DNA of 64,000 nt, from the NCBI GenBank assembly GCA_963576725.1, contig OY755242.1, positions 21,387,315-21,451,314 of the forward strand, in the 5' to 3' direction. Positions 1 to 11,900 of this stretch are shown here, piece by piece (within the stretch, counting starts at the first letter, position 1; every line of letters begins with the position of its first letter). This DNA comes from Azorinus chamasolen. Taxonomy: Eukaryota; Mollusca; Bivalvia; Cardiida; Solecurtidae. The position numbers and the translations under genes were made by a program. Below the pieces are notes generated by a model, which worked only from the letters and a program-made list of their open reading frames with translations, did not search any database and was not told the DNA's origin.

Positions 1-867
1 GGACAAGAAAGAATTAAACAAATGTACAAGGGGCAATAACTCTAAAATTTATTGAAGCTCGAGTTAAGGATCTTATGCATGACACTTTCTCTTATCATGA
101 TCGTTACATGTATGAAGTTTCACTCCAATGGCATGTGTCACATAGGAGTAATCATCCGGACAAAAAATTGTGATTTTTTTTACAAAGGGCAATAACTCCA
201 ATATTAGTGAAGCCAGAGTTATGGACCTTGTGCATGACACTTCCTCTCGTCATGATCTTTCCATATATGAAGTTTCAATCCAATGGCATGAGCCATATAG
301 GAGTTATCGTCCGGACAAAAAAGTGTGATTTTGTTTTACAAAGGGCAATAACTCCAATATTAGTGAAGCCAGAGTTATGGACCTTGTGCATGACACTTCC
401 TCTCATTATGCTCTTTCCATATATGAAGTTTCAATCAACTGGCATCAGGCATATTGAAGTTATCGTCCGGACAAAAAATTATATTTTTTACAAAGGGCAA
501 TAACTCCAATATTAGTGAAGCCAGAGTTATGGACCTTGTGCATGACACTTCCTCTCGTCATGATCTTTCCATATATGAAGTTTCAATCCAATGGCATGAG
601 CCATATAGGAGTTATCGTCCGGACAAAAAAGTGTGATTTTTTTTACAAAGGGCAATAACTCCAATATTAGTGAAGCCAGAGTTATGGACCTTGTGCATGA
701 CACTTCCTCTCATTATGCTCTTTCCATATATGAAGTTTCAATCAACTGGCATCAGGCATATTGAAGTTATCGTCCGGACAAAAAGTGTGACAGACAGACG
801 GACAGACAGACAACTCTCACGAAAACAATATGTCTCCCCCATATAAATATGGGGGGGAGACATAATG
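1..867 (+). repeat. Pearl-like tandem array with terminal hairpin
   Basis: About five head-to-tail copies of a ~155 bp unit (each with GGCAATAACTCCAATATT and ATGGACCTTGTGCATGACAC; starts near 31, 186, 344, 497, 651). A GACA/GACGGACA tract (787-810) and a hairpin (TATGTCTCCCCC... GGGGGGGAGACATA, 829-866) follow. This core-repeat, tetranucleotide, palindrome order is that of bivalve pearl elements. The left end is outside the window. Short ORFs here follow the unit period and are not genes. Confidence 0.7.
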
Positions 868-934
868 ACATATCAAAAACCCCGCAATATATGTGAAAAT
901 TCACATTAATGTTTAAAATTGAAGTAAATATCAT

Positions 935-1866
935 TTCACTTGAAAAAGTTATGGCCATCCTCATATTTGCATAGATTTGCATTATTTTTTTAAGTGCAAG
1001 GGACATAACTCCGAAACAACAAATCAAATGATCATCAGAATCGATTTAGCTTCAGGTCTTGATGCATTAAACATGTGTATGAAGTTTCATTAATATCTGT
1101 CAAACAGTTTTGCCAGAAAACAGCGGACAAACTATATGCATATATTTGCATTATTTTTTAAGTTAAAGGGCTATAACTCCGAAACAACAAATCAAATAAA
1201 CCTCAAAATCGACTCAGCATCAGATCTTGATGTATTAAACATTTTTGTGAAGTGTCATTAATATCTCTCAAATAGTTTTTCCAGAAAACAGCGGACAAAC
1301 TATTTGCATATTTTTTAAGGACAAGGGCCATAACTCTGAAATGAAAAAAACAAATGAACCTCATAATCAACTCAGCTTCAGATCTTGATGCATTGAACAT
1401 TTGTATTAAGTTTCATTAATATCTCTCAAATAGTTTTCCAAGAAAACAGCGGACAAACTATTTGCATGTATTTGCATTATTTTTTAAGTAAAAGGGCCAT
1501 AACTCCGAAACGAAAAATCAAATGAACCTCAGAATCAACTCAGCTTCAGATCTTGATGCATTTAACATTTGTGTGAAGTTTCATTAATATCTCTTAAATA
1601 GTTTTCCCAGAAAACAGCGGACAAACTATTTGCATATTTTTTAGGACAAGGGCCATAACTCTGAAATGAAAAATCAAATGAACCTCAGAATCAACTCAGC
1701 TTCAGATCTTGATGAATTAAACATTTGTATTAAGTTTCATTAATATCTGTCAAATAGTTTTCCCAGAAAATAGCGGACAAACAAAATGTTGACGGACGAA
1801 CGAACGAATGAACGGACGGACAGGGCCACTACAATATACGACCACCTTTATTAGGTGGGCATATAA
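935..1866 (+). repeat. Second pearl-like tandem array (~160 bp unit)
   Basis: Five diverged copies of a unit containing GGGCCATAACTCCGAAAC, TCAGATCTTGATGCATT and AAAACAGCGGACAAACTAT (near 1004, 1163, 1326, 1494, 1650). A GACGGACGAACG tract (1793-1824) and a weak hairpin (ACCACCTTTATTAGGTGG, near 1840-1857) close it. The core is unrelated to the first array but the terminal layout is the same. Confidence 0.6.
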
Positions 1867-1867
1867 A

Positions 1868-2060
1868 AACTGAATAAAGTGGAATAACACCAAAAATACT
1901 GAAGCTAGAGTTATGGACCTTGTGCATGACACTTTCCTCTCATCATGCCTGTTTGATGTGTGAAGTTTTATTTCAATGGTATCAGTAGAATAGGAGATAC
2001 AGGCCGGACAAAAAGTGTGACGATGACAACAACAACGACCACGACGGACGAAGTGATCCC
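1868..2060 (+). repeat. Single-unit remnant of the 1-867 repeat family
   Basis: One copy related to the first array (CTAGAGTTATGGACCTTGTG, CATGACAC), followed by CGGACAAAAAGTGTGACGA and a degenerate GAC tract. It looks like a third decayed insertion of the same family. Confidence 0.5.
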
Positions 2061-2247
2061 TATGTGTCACACGATCACCGTGGTCCCGGACTGCTGTATA
2101 AAGAAATGAAAACAAAGAAAACCACAAAGTGTTTGTTCTTTATTATCGAGTCTTTGTTCAATCAATTAATATAAAAATGCAATAAAAGTTAGCCTTTACT
2201 TTACTCTTTGCACGATAGAGGCAAAAGCCATAATTACCATGCAAACA

Positions 2248-2424
2248 GGGTCCATGCTTATAAAGCTTTTAGTTGAGTCTGAGTTTCGTTCTCAAGCTTT
2301 TGATTGGTCAGATTTGAGTTCTCAAGCTTTTGATTGGTCATATTTGAGCCAAAGGCTCAAATCTGACCAATCAAAAGCTTGAGAACGTACTCAGACTCAA
2401 CTAAAAGTTTTATAAGCATGGGCC
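2248..2424. repeat. Palindromic GGGTCCATGCTTATAAA element (family F)
   Basis: Long hairpin. Left arm GGGTCCATGCTTATAAAGC...GAGTCTGAGT, repeated inner stem TTTGATTGGTCAGATTTGAG, right arm complementary and ending in ATAAGCATGGGCCC. Other copies are at 6328, 9399, 16962 and 24404. There is no coding capacity. Inner CCAAT-box-like CTGACCAATC motifs occur in both orientations. Confidence 0.75.
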
Positions 2425-2429
2425 CTGAT

Positions 2430-3295
2430 TGGATCCGGATAAGACGCCACATAAAGCATTGTCTCATCAGCATCCAAACTGTTTGACACTTTGAACATAT
2501 ATTTGGAAAGAAATTAAGGGAATTTTATTTTAAGACTTGATGCAGACGACAATTTTTGTAATGAATGCCAATGTAATTATTTAATATTAGAGTTTTAATA
2601 TAGGACTTGTTGGCCACGAGTCAGAATTATATTACAGTAGGACCCCTCTAATGCGACCACTTAATGAATAAACATACCTGCCTTAATAAGCAGGTGGTTG
2701 CTTAATGCAGGAAGAAAGGGGTTTTACTGCATTTCATTAGCAAACAAAGTAATCCCAGATCAGACAGTTCCTAAAGTGGCTGTTTGGTCTGGGTATGTTT
2801 TCTTTTCAGAGGCATCACTATCTAATAAAGGGCTATATCTGCGAGTCATATAATTGATATGAATAGTGGAAGTGATGACGATTTCTTTGTCACATGATTT
2901 TGCCGATAAGTTTTCACGATTCATTTTGAAATTAATCGTTCATACATACAACACCAGTAATATAATAAGAGAAACAATACAATGCGCTACATCTATTGTA
3001 ATGAGCTATCAATAATTACAAAATTATTCACCTATCTTCTGACATGAATACTGTATAAGACTTTATCTATATCTGGTCAGTGCATACACGGAAAGCAACA
3101 TCCGGACATTTTAACAAACCTTTCAGCTTAGGGGCAAACCCTTGATGACCTTTGCTCTCAGTGTGGCTCCTGATGAGACGCTGGGTATCTAGCCCAAAGT
3201 GAGCTTTTAACATTAGCCTTACATTAACTTCAGGGCAGAGCTCAAAATAACAGGCATATTGTTGTAAGTTCAAAATAACAGACATGTTGTTGTAG
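2430..3295. other. Intergenic stretch with MITE fragments only
   Basis: Holds a fragment of the GGATCC...GTCTCATC hairpin family (2430-2510) and a short pogo-type fragment with TIR-like CAGTAGGACCCCTCTAATG (2633-2731). No coding region could be supported; the longest frame (72 codons near 3067-3285) has no recognisable features. Confidence 0.5.
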
Positions 3296-3500
3296 CTTAC
3301 CCCTTTACTCCATGAATATTCATGTACGAAAGAAATAATGTCATAATGAATTTTTATCAGATTATTTGGTATAATAGCACATGGACACAGGAACGTTGGT
3401 CATGGCAGAAACTGTAGAATAATATCTATATTAGATGGCTCATATAGGATCTGTCTGATCAAGGTTTGAATTGTCTGCTTATGAAATAATATAGTCTTAG
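3296..3500 (+). mobile_element. TTAA-type MITE, family B, damaged copy
   Basis: Left end CCCCTTTACTCCATGAATATTCATG and the internal ATGGCAGAAACTGTAGAAT segment are present. The hairpin and right end are eroded. Confidence 0.55.
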
Positions 3501-3553
3501 ATCCATTTCAACAACATCAGCCAAACATTCCGGTGTTCATATATCAGTACAAT

Positions 3554-3802
3554 GAACCCTCCGCTTGCTATTCACGTCAATATACTTACCTGTAAATAGT
3601 GAAGACCCAGATGAGACAGCTCCTGCAGGAGCTGTCTCATCAGGGTCTGCACTATTTACAAGTTGGTTGTGCAACCAGTGCACTCCACAGCAAAGATTGC
3701 ACAGCGAAATACTTGTACACAGTGAAGATATATGTAATTTTACAACAGGGCATGGGGAAAGAAGGAGAAATGTATTTTAAAATTCAGCAAGCGAAGGGTT
3801 AA
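3554..3802 (-). mobile_element. TTAA-type MITE, family D
   Basis: About 250 bp. The ends are CCTCCGCTTGCTATTCACG and AGCAAGCGAAGGGTTAA. The central palindrome is GAGACAGCTCCTGCAGGAG. The left TTAA is mutated. Three better copies lie at 11505, 53990 and 56305. Two overlapping ~70-codon frames are repeat-derived. Confidence 0.8.
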
Positions 3803-4370
3803 TATGTTTATGTCATCATCACTTACATGCATATTCATGAAATAAAGGGCTAAATACACCTCTAATTTAGAGTTCTGCTGTTGCATTTTTTTTTTAAAAA
3901 AAAATCATTGTAAATCATTGCAGAAACATGCTTTTTCTAAGTAGACCCAGATCAGACGGCTCCTGTAGGACCCATCAGATCAGGGTCTGCTCTATTTGCT
4001 TATGAAAGTATAATAAAATTGACACTAGTTTCTAACAATACCAAAATATCCTGTGTACATATGCCACTATACAAATTCAGCAAACTAATATTCATGATCT
4101 CATTAATTAATGAATATTCAGCAGAAAAAGGATTAAACAGTTTTGATCCTGACTTTGACACAAATTTGGAAAGTTCAACAAGTAACTGCAAATATGAAAA
4201 CTTCCAAGGCTTTCAATTACAATCACCTTGACCTTGACTGGTGTGTAATTATCTGTGGTAACAAGTGCATGCAAATAATCATCATTTTCGAACTCATGAA
4301 AAATCAGAACCATTTTCTCGTCTAAAACTTGAACCTTCAGTCCTCCACAGGAAAATTTGAATATTTGGCA

Positions 4371-4635
4371 TTACGCCTTTACTCCATGAATATTCATGTA
4401 AGAAATAATAACACCATGAACATTAATTAGATTATTTTTACAGCAACACACAAACACATCGTTTTGACAGAAATTGTAAAATCAGACCTATATTATTTCA
4501 TAAGCAACCAGAGCAGACCCTGATCAGATGGCTCCTACAGGAACCGTTTGATCTGGATCTACTCAGTTTGCTAAGGCGTAGAAAGGTGCAGAAAGGAGTA
4601 GAAAGATGGTAAAGACGTATTTATGAAGTATAGGA
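4371..4635 (+). mobile_element. TTAA-type MITE, family B
   Basis: Left end ACGCCTTTACTCCATGAATA, body AATGACATCATGAATATT-like, hairpin GACCCTGATCAGATGGCTCC... and right arm ending TATTTATGAAGTATAGGATT. Both TTAA ends have decayed. Confidence 0.65.
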
Positions 4636-4680
4636 TTGAAGAGCTTTCATGCGTATAAGAAAATTTACACAAGTCCCGTC

Positions 4681-4928
4681 TTAACCCTTTCCCTGTTCAA
4701 TGTTTATTTCAAATTTTAATACCTACTGAATATTCATGGAAAATAATTATAATGAAATGTGGGAAGGTAGAACATTGAAGCCATTTAAGAAAGTAAAGAA
4801 ACAGATCTATCAAAGTATATAAGCAAACAGAGCAGACCCTGATCAGATGGCTCCTCTAGGAGCCATCTGATCTGGGTCTACTCTGTTTGCAAATGCGTGA
4901 AAACACGTTTCTATGAGGGAAAGGGTTA
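4681..4928 (-). mobile_element. TTAA-type MITE, family A
   Basis: Complete 248 bp copy bounded by TTAA, with TIRs TTAACCCTTTCCCTGTTC and TATGAGGGAAAGGGTTAA. A long hairpin with apex GGCTCCTCTAGGAGCC is flanked by GCAAACAGAG/CTCTGTTTGC. The TTAA target and short C-rich TIR suggest mobilisation by a piggyBac-like (or other TTAA-specific) transposase; no such transposase is in the window. Confidence 0.85.
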
Positions 4929-5211
4929 AAAAAAGCTATCATGAACACTCACATAGTTACAGGCATTTTCAAACTCTGTAGACCCAGATCAGATCCCTCT
5001 GATCAGGGTCTGCAATGTTTGTTATTCAAAATCACTCAAAGTATACCTGTTCTTACTGAATAGGTTCTATCATTACACAGTGATGGACCATTTCACTTTG
5101 AAAACTCTTCAACTAGCATGTTAAATCACCAACTGTATAAAACAAATCATTTAACTATCTCACTAACTAAGGCATGCGTATAATTTCACCCTTATCCTGT
5201 TACATGTGAAC

Positions 5212-5440
5212 TTAACCCTTTCTCTCATGTAAACGTGTTTTCACGCATTTGCAAACAGAGTAGACCCAGATCAGACGGCTCCTAGAGGAGCCGTCTGATC
5301 AGGGTCTGCTCTGTTTGCTAATAGAACTTGATAGATCTGTGTAGTTGCTTTCTAAAATGTCTATAATGTTTCACCTTCCACATTTCTTTATTCAGTAGGT
5401 ATTTAAATTTGGAATAAAAATAGAACAGGGAAAGGGTTAA
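5212..5440 (+). mobile_element. TTAA-type MITE, family A
   Basis: TTAACCCTTTCTCTCATGTA ... AACAGGGAAAGGGTTAA with hairpin apex GGCTCCTAGAGGAGCC. Its right TTAA is also the left TTAA of the next MITE. Confidence 0.85.
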
Positions 5441-5695
5441 CCCGTTACTCCGTGAATATTCATGTCAGAAATAATTACTTCATGAATATTAACTACACTA
5501 ATTTTTTTATAATGGCACCTGAACATAAATATGTGTGACCATAGCAGAAACTGCAGAATCATATCTATATTACATCATTAACAAACAGAGTAGATCCTGA
5601 TTAGCCAGCTCCTACAGGAGCCATCTGATCTGGATCTACTCTGTTAGCAAAGGCAAAGAAATGTGTATTTATGGAGTACAGGGTCAATGGCATTG
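5437..5695 (+). mobile_element. TTAA-type MITE, family B, abutting family A
   Basis: Starts in the TTAA shared with the preceding copy (TTAACCCGTTACTCCGTGAA). Hairpin with AGCTCCTACAGGAGC; right end ATGGAGTACAGGGTCAA. It lies downstream of the PPID stop. Confidence 0.75.
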
Positions 5696-5768
5696 TAAAC
5701 AGAATGGATCCAGATTAATTACCAAGCAGACATGTATCTGATCAGGATCCAAGCTGTCTGACATTCAT

Positions 5769-5905
5769 CATGGCAGTAAGATAATAGGTCAGATATAACA
5801 CTGTGATGTTAATAGGCTGGCAGTAATATAATAGGTCGGATGTAACACTGTGCTGTCATTAGGCTGGCAGTAAGATAATAAGTCAAATGTAACACTGCTG
5901 TCATG
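5769..5905 (-). repeat. Tandem repeat anchored on the PPID stop codon
   Basis: On the minus strand, a ~46 bp unit of the form CATGACAGCAGTGTTACAT, then TTATTATCTTACTGCCAGCC, is present about three times with divergence. The first copy includes the PPID TGA itself (TCATGACAGC); later copies carry TAATGACAGC and TATTAACATC at the same place. Confidence 0.7.
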
Positions 5906-5992
5906 AGGCAAACATTTTTGCGTACATCTTTTTCTCCTTGGCCAATTCATCCTGCTGGGCCTTCTTTGCTCTCTCAAACTCTCGTCGTATAC
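5901..5992 (-). CDS. PPID: PPID exon 11 (stop codon)
   Basis: Encodes [20 protein letters not shown] then KMYAKMFAS and TGA. The basic terminal helix and KMYAKMFA are nearly invariant in Cyp40. The acceptor is ATTTCAG. Sequence at and just past the stop codon is repeated three times in the 3' UTR direction (5769-5905). Confidence 0.95.
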
Positions 5993-8900
5993 CTGAAATG
6001 ATAGGTAAATGAAATCCGGGCTGTTGCTGCATAGAAATGCCTGCGACGCCTTTGCAAACAGAGTAGACCCAGATTTGACAGGTACCATAAAGTCAAGGTC
6101 TGCTGTGTTTGCTTATAAAATAATGTAGATCTGATTCTGCTGTGTGAGCCATGGACCAAATTGCTGTATTCCTATACCAGTATAAAATTCAGCTGACAAA
6201 TATTCATGATGTCATTATTTCTCATGAATATTCATGATTTCATTATTATATATCTCACATGAATATTCAAGATGTAATTATTTCTCACATGAATATTCAT
6301 CAGGTACATGGATAAATAGGAGAAACGGGGTCCAAGGTTATAAAGTTTCTGAGTCTGAGTCTGAGATCATTCTCAAGTATCTGATTGGTCAGATGCTTGA
6401 GAATGATCTCACACTCGAGCAAAAAGCTTTATAACCTTGGAGCCTGATTTCCAGTTAATATGTTCTTAACCCTTTCACTGCCATATAGTTTTTGTCTGCT
6501 AAGATTATCTTCTGTTAACCTTTTCCTTCATATAAACGCTTTTTCACGCATTTGCAAACAGAGTAGACCCAGATCAGACAGCTCCTGTAGGAGTCATCTG
6601 ATCAGAGTCTACTCTATGTGCTATGGAATCTGAAACATGTTTCTTCACTTTCTAAAATGGCTACAATGTTCCACCTTCCATATTTCATTATAACTAATTT
6701 GTCCATGAATATTCAGTAGGTATTGAAATTTGGAATAAACATAGAACAGGGAAAGGTTAAACCTATTACCTGATGGAGATTTAATATCACACAGAATGCT
6801 AATAATAATTAACTTTACAAATACCAATCAGGATGTCTTCCAAAACACTTGACAGTGCTTCAACTTATTGGTATACTTCACCACATTTGTCGATCCTTTG
6901 ACAATATTACAGCAATTCTCTTGTATGGTTTTCTGTGATATATCAAAATAATTTTATCGTGTCTGGCATAAGGGTCTTATTTTCAAATTAAATCAAAATG
7001 GTATAAATGGGAGACTTATAAATTGATTAACAAACTCTTTGTTAAGTTTAACTAGATTATTTGCAGATGATAGCTCTCTGTACTACTCAGCATCATCTTT
7101 AAATGATATAGACGGTATTATCAATCATGATCTTAAAAATGTGTGGCTTTATGAGGTACATATGCATGCCAAATATCAAGTCTCTATCTACTGGCTCAAA
7201 AGTTATGACCAATGTTAAAGTTGTCCTCAGACAAACGGACAAACAGACAGGACAAAACAATATGCCCCCCAGATCTGATCTGGGGAGCATAAAAAGTTTT
7301 GTAGGGGGAGGGCTGTTTCTAATGTTTCTAATGTTGTCAGAACTTGTGGCCCAACCCCATTCCAAACATTACATGGAATGAAATATGTTTAAACTACCTG
7401 ATGGAGATGCTTTTTAACATTTTTGCAAGCACAGACTCAGATGTAAATCCTTCTGTTGGTGTATGCGGAGTTGGACACAAGATTTGAATATACGTACAGA
7501 CAAAAGGGCGAAAAAGAGCAAGTCTATATCATATGCCTACAACTTTATCAGGGCATAATAACTACAGTCAACTCTCATTATGTCAAGTTTGTAGGTACCC
7601 GTTAAAAACTTTGACTCATCGAGAGTTCGACTCAAAAAACACATGCCATTTTTCAAAAAAATCCAGTTTCTTTCATTATGTTCACCTTAAACAAGCTGCC
7701 ATATTACAGTCATACTAATGTGCTTGTACAGTTTAGTCTACACAGTGTGTAAAAGAGTCATACTCTGTGTATATAAAAATTGTACTTGTGCATGATGATC
7801 CATTACTGCGAGAACAAACTTCTGTCTGTCCTACCCTCCATTAATGACACCATGGACTAATTTACAAGGCCCTGTCCAATTTTCAGATTCCTTTTGCCTT
7901 TATCATTGAATTAATCTAAAGCGCATCAGTTGTTTACGCCATTTATATGGGAAATCCCTTTTCAACGGGCACCAGAAATACGCAATCACATGTGAACTAG
8001 CTGGTTGCCAATTCACGTACTTCCTGTACATTATTAAAGAGAAAATCCTTATTCGGGAAACCAGATGTTTCAATATGTATTCGTCATTTTACATGTTTCG
8101 CTGTGAGCTGTTTCGCTATTACTCAAGTGACAAATTAAATTCAATGTTGAACTGCATATATCGGTAATAAAATAAGGAACAGGCCTTACTTTTTATCCAA
8201 TCTCTACGAAATTGTCTGGAAGCGAGGACGCTTGAGAGTTATATTTCATACAACAGTAGTCATGATTGACAATTAGGATGAATGAAAGGTAATGTGTCAT
8301 TTTACTGAATAACGTTCACTCAATGTGGCATTGTTCCACAGTTTGAATAATTATCTTACATCAGTGATTGTTTACCCACAAAACACTGTAATTACGTGTG
8401 TCTCGATCACCTGGGGTACATTGCCGGGGTCGGATCAAAAGGTCCAATTCACACCTCGAACTCAATCAGACTGAGAGGTGTGACTTCGATACAAACACCG
8501 ATAATTAAATGCAAACAGACACTTTGGGGACGGAAAATGACTTCGACTTAACGAAAACGTGATCAGTTTGAACTCGTCTTAAAAACATAAATTTGTATAG
8601 AATATATAGGAAGAAAAGTTGGGACTTTACAAAAACTTCTTGTCAACGAGAAATGCGTGTCAAGCGAGTTCACCATAAAGAGAGTGGACTGTACAAACAT
8701 TAAATTTTGGATAAAAACTTTAGAAGGAGTTCTGGCAAAGTGGTATCTAGGATGGTCAGACAGACAGATGGTTGAATGGATAGAAAACCTATTCCAGTAT
8801 ACCCAAACATAATTTCATAGTGAAGGGCTCATTCTGCCATCTAGATCTATACTGTTTGCAAATGAGATTACACATTACAGCCATAGAATGTGAAGAGTAA

Positions 8901-11900
8901 ATACAGTGAAAGAGTTTAATAAATTTAAATACCTTTATCATTTGGTTCCAATGAGGCAGCTTGCTGTAGACATTCCTGAAAACAAAATTCAAGATATTTT
9001 CATTTATGCTCCGATAATCATTTTCTTGTTTGAAATAGTAGTTTAATCCTTTTCCTAATTAATATTACATGCATGAATTGATCACTTCTTTAATATGTAT
9101 TATTAACTTAATTTTCAAAAAGTAAAATTTTCAAGGGTTTTTTCTTTTTAACAAAAACAGGAGATTCTGATCTATATTAATTCTATAACCTCCCTCAAGA
9201 ACAGTCTGATCTGGGTCTTCTCTGTTTGAAAGGCATGAAAAAGCGTTTAAATGAATAAAATATTTTAACAAATTTTAAACCTATATTTGTTATTGAACTT
9301 GTCTAAAAATGTATTATGGAACAATCTGATTTGTTTCTACAAGATTATTGCCAATGTGATCTTTGGAATCCAATTTGTAAAGGAAAGAGTACAGATCTGG
9401 GTCCATGCTTATAAAACGTTTAGTTGAGTCTGAGTTCGTTCTCAAGTTTTTGATTGGTCAGATTTGAGCCTTTGGCTCAAATCTGACCAATCAAAAGCTT
9501 GAGAACTCAAATCTGACCAATCAAAAGCTTGAGAACGAAACTCAGACTCAACTAAAAGCTTTATAAGCAGGGACCCAGGATTGGAAGGCTGAGGATCTAC
9601 AATGTTGGCCTATATCCTTATTAACCCTATGAATGCAAGAGACGGGTATTATTTGTTACATAGTCATGTAGTGACAGGGTATGGGATGATACCTGGTTAG
9701 TAAATGTTATACCCGGCGAGGCGAAGCCGAGCTGGGTATAACATTTACTAATCAGGTATCATCCCGTACCCCGTCACTACATGACTATGTAACGAATTTA
9801 CACCACCGATGACCAGTCTATTTTCTATCAGTTTTAACAACTATTATGATAATCAAGCTTAATTCAAAATCATATGACCACCTTCACATATAGATTTCAC
9901 ATATAGATATAGATTGGTTGTGCATCACTTATAGATACATAAAGATTGGTGGTGCATCACATACAGATTGGTTATCTGTAAACTTTTGTAGACATCTATA
10001 AAAACTAGTTTTCCCTATAAATTTCATATTTGAAAAAAATCCAAACTTCTGTCAAAATTGTTGCAGCCCATATTCCAATCCACATGACCATCCTCACATA
10101 TAGCTGGTTCATATGTAAAAGTTTGATTGAAAACTCTTACATAGAATAGGAGGAGTTAGCTGCACAAGACTTTTTCGCTATTACTCTATATAAGGAAAAA
10201 CTCCAAAGGGTCATAACTTCTGTCAAAATTGTTGCAGCCAAAATTCCAAACCACATGACCATCCTCACATATAGCTGGTTCATATGTAAAAGTTTGAAGT
10301 AAATCCCTCAAATACACATATAGATGGTTTATATGTAAAAGTTTGAAGTAAATCGCTCAAATAGTGTAGGCGTTAGCTGCACAAGATTTTTTCGCTATAT
10401 ATTCTATACAAGAAAAATCGAGTTGGATCACAAGATTGTTTCGCTATATATTCTATATAAGGAAAATAATGTTGGAGGAGTTAGCTGCACAAGATTTTGT
10501 CGCTATAAGGAAAAACTACAAAGGGCCATAACTTCTGTCAAAATTGTTGCAGCCAAAATTCCAAACCACATGACCATCCTCACATATAGCTGGTTCATGT
10601 GTAAAAGTTTGAAGTAAATCCCTCAAATAGTGTAGGAGGAGTTAGCTGCACAATATTTTTTCGCTATATATTCTATATAAGGAAAAACTACAAAGGGTCA
10701 TAACTTCTGTCAAAATTGTTGCAGCCAAAATTCCAAACCACATGACCATCCTCACATATAGCTGATTCATATGTAAAAGTTTGAAGGAAATCCCTCTAAT
10801 GGTGTAGAAGGAGTTAGCTGCACAAGAATTTTAACAGACAGACGGACAGCCTGACAGACGGACAGACAGACAGAAAGCACAACATCAATATGTCTCCCTC
10901 CCCTAAAGGGGGGAGACATAATTATCAGAGGTGTGGTAAACTGACATTTATGAATAGTATTGACCCAGATCAGGGAGTTCCTGGGTTGACATTGTTTGCA
11001 AAATGTTAGTAAATTCATTTTCCACATTCAAAGGTTAAAATACTTTTTAGTTTTTTTTTTAAAGGTAAGTGTAGTTATATACTTACCGAAGCCTTCCCCC
11101 AGTTTTTTAAATTCACATGAGCTTGACCTTTCCTGAACAAAGCCTTACAGTTAGAATCAGAGATCTCCAACGCCTGAAATTAACAATCATAGAGCTGTAG
11201 ATAATAGCTGTACTTTAACACTTTACTCCATGAATATTCATATAAGAAATAATGACATCATGAATATTCATTAGATTGTTATAATGGCACAGGTACACGG
11301 GAATTTTTGCCCATAGTAGAATCTGATGAATCATATCTTTATTATATCATAAACAAAAAGAGCAGACCCTGATCAGCGGCTCCTATAGGAGCCGTCTGTT
11401 CTGAGTCTACCCTATTTGAAAGGTGTAGAAAGGCGTATTTATGGAGTAAAGGGTTAAATACTAAATCATCATTTTTTCGCCAAACCCAATGCTATGACCA
11501 TTCTTTAACCCTTCTCTTGCTGAATTTTAAAATACATTTCTTCTTCTTTACCCATGTCCTGTTGTATAATTACATATATCTTCACCGTCTACAATTATTT
11601 CTCTGTCCAATCACTGCTGTGGAGTGCACTGGTTGCACAATCAATTTTTAAATAGTGCAGACCCTGATGAGACAGCTCCTGCAGGAGCTGTCTCATCTGG
11701 GTCTTCACTATTTACAGGTAGGTATACTGACGTGAACAGCAAGTGAAGGGTTAAAATTGTCTTATAGAACCCTATGCTGCTACAACTCGTTAGAATTGCC
11801 TGCAAGTGTCATGGCAGAAATTATACAAGAGTATTCAAAGGAACATATGTGTCACCTGCTGGGAGAAGTGTTAGAATAAAACAAGATGTGTTTGTGAAAC

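Noticed and set aside
207..636. ORFs of 60-98 codons with internally repeated peptide
   Set aside because: They follow the ~155 bp tandem unit of a pearl-like array in several frames; not coding.
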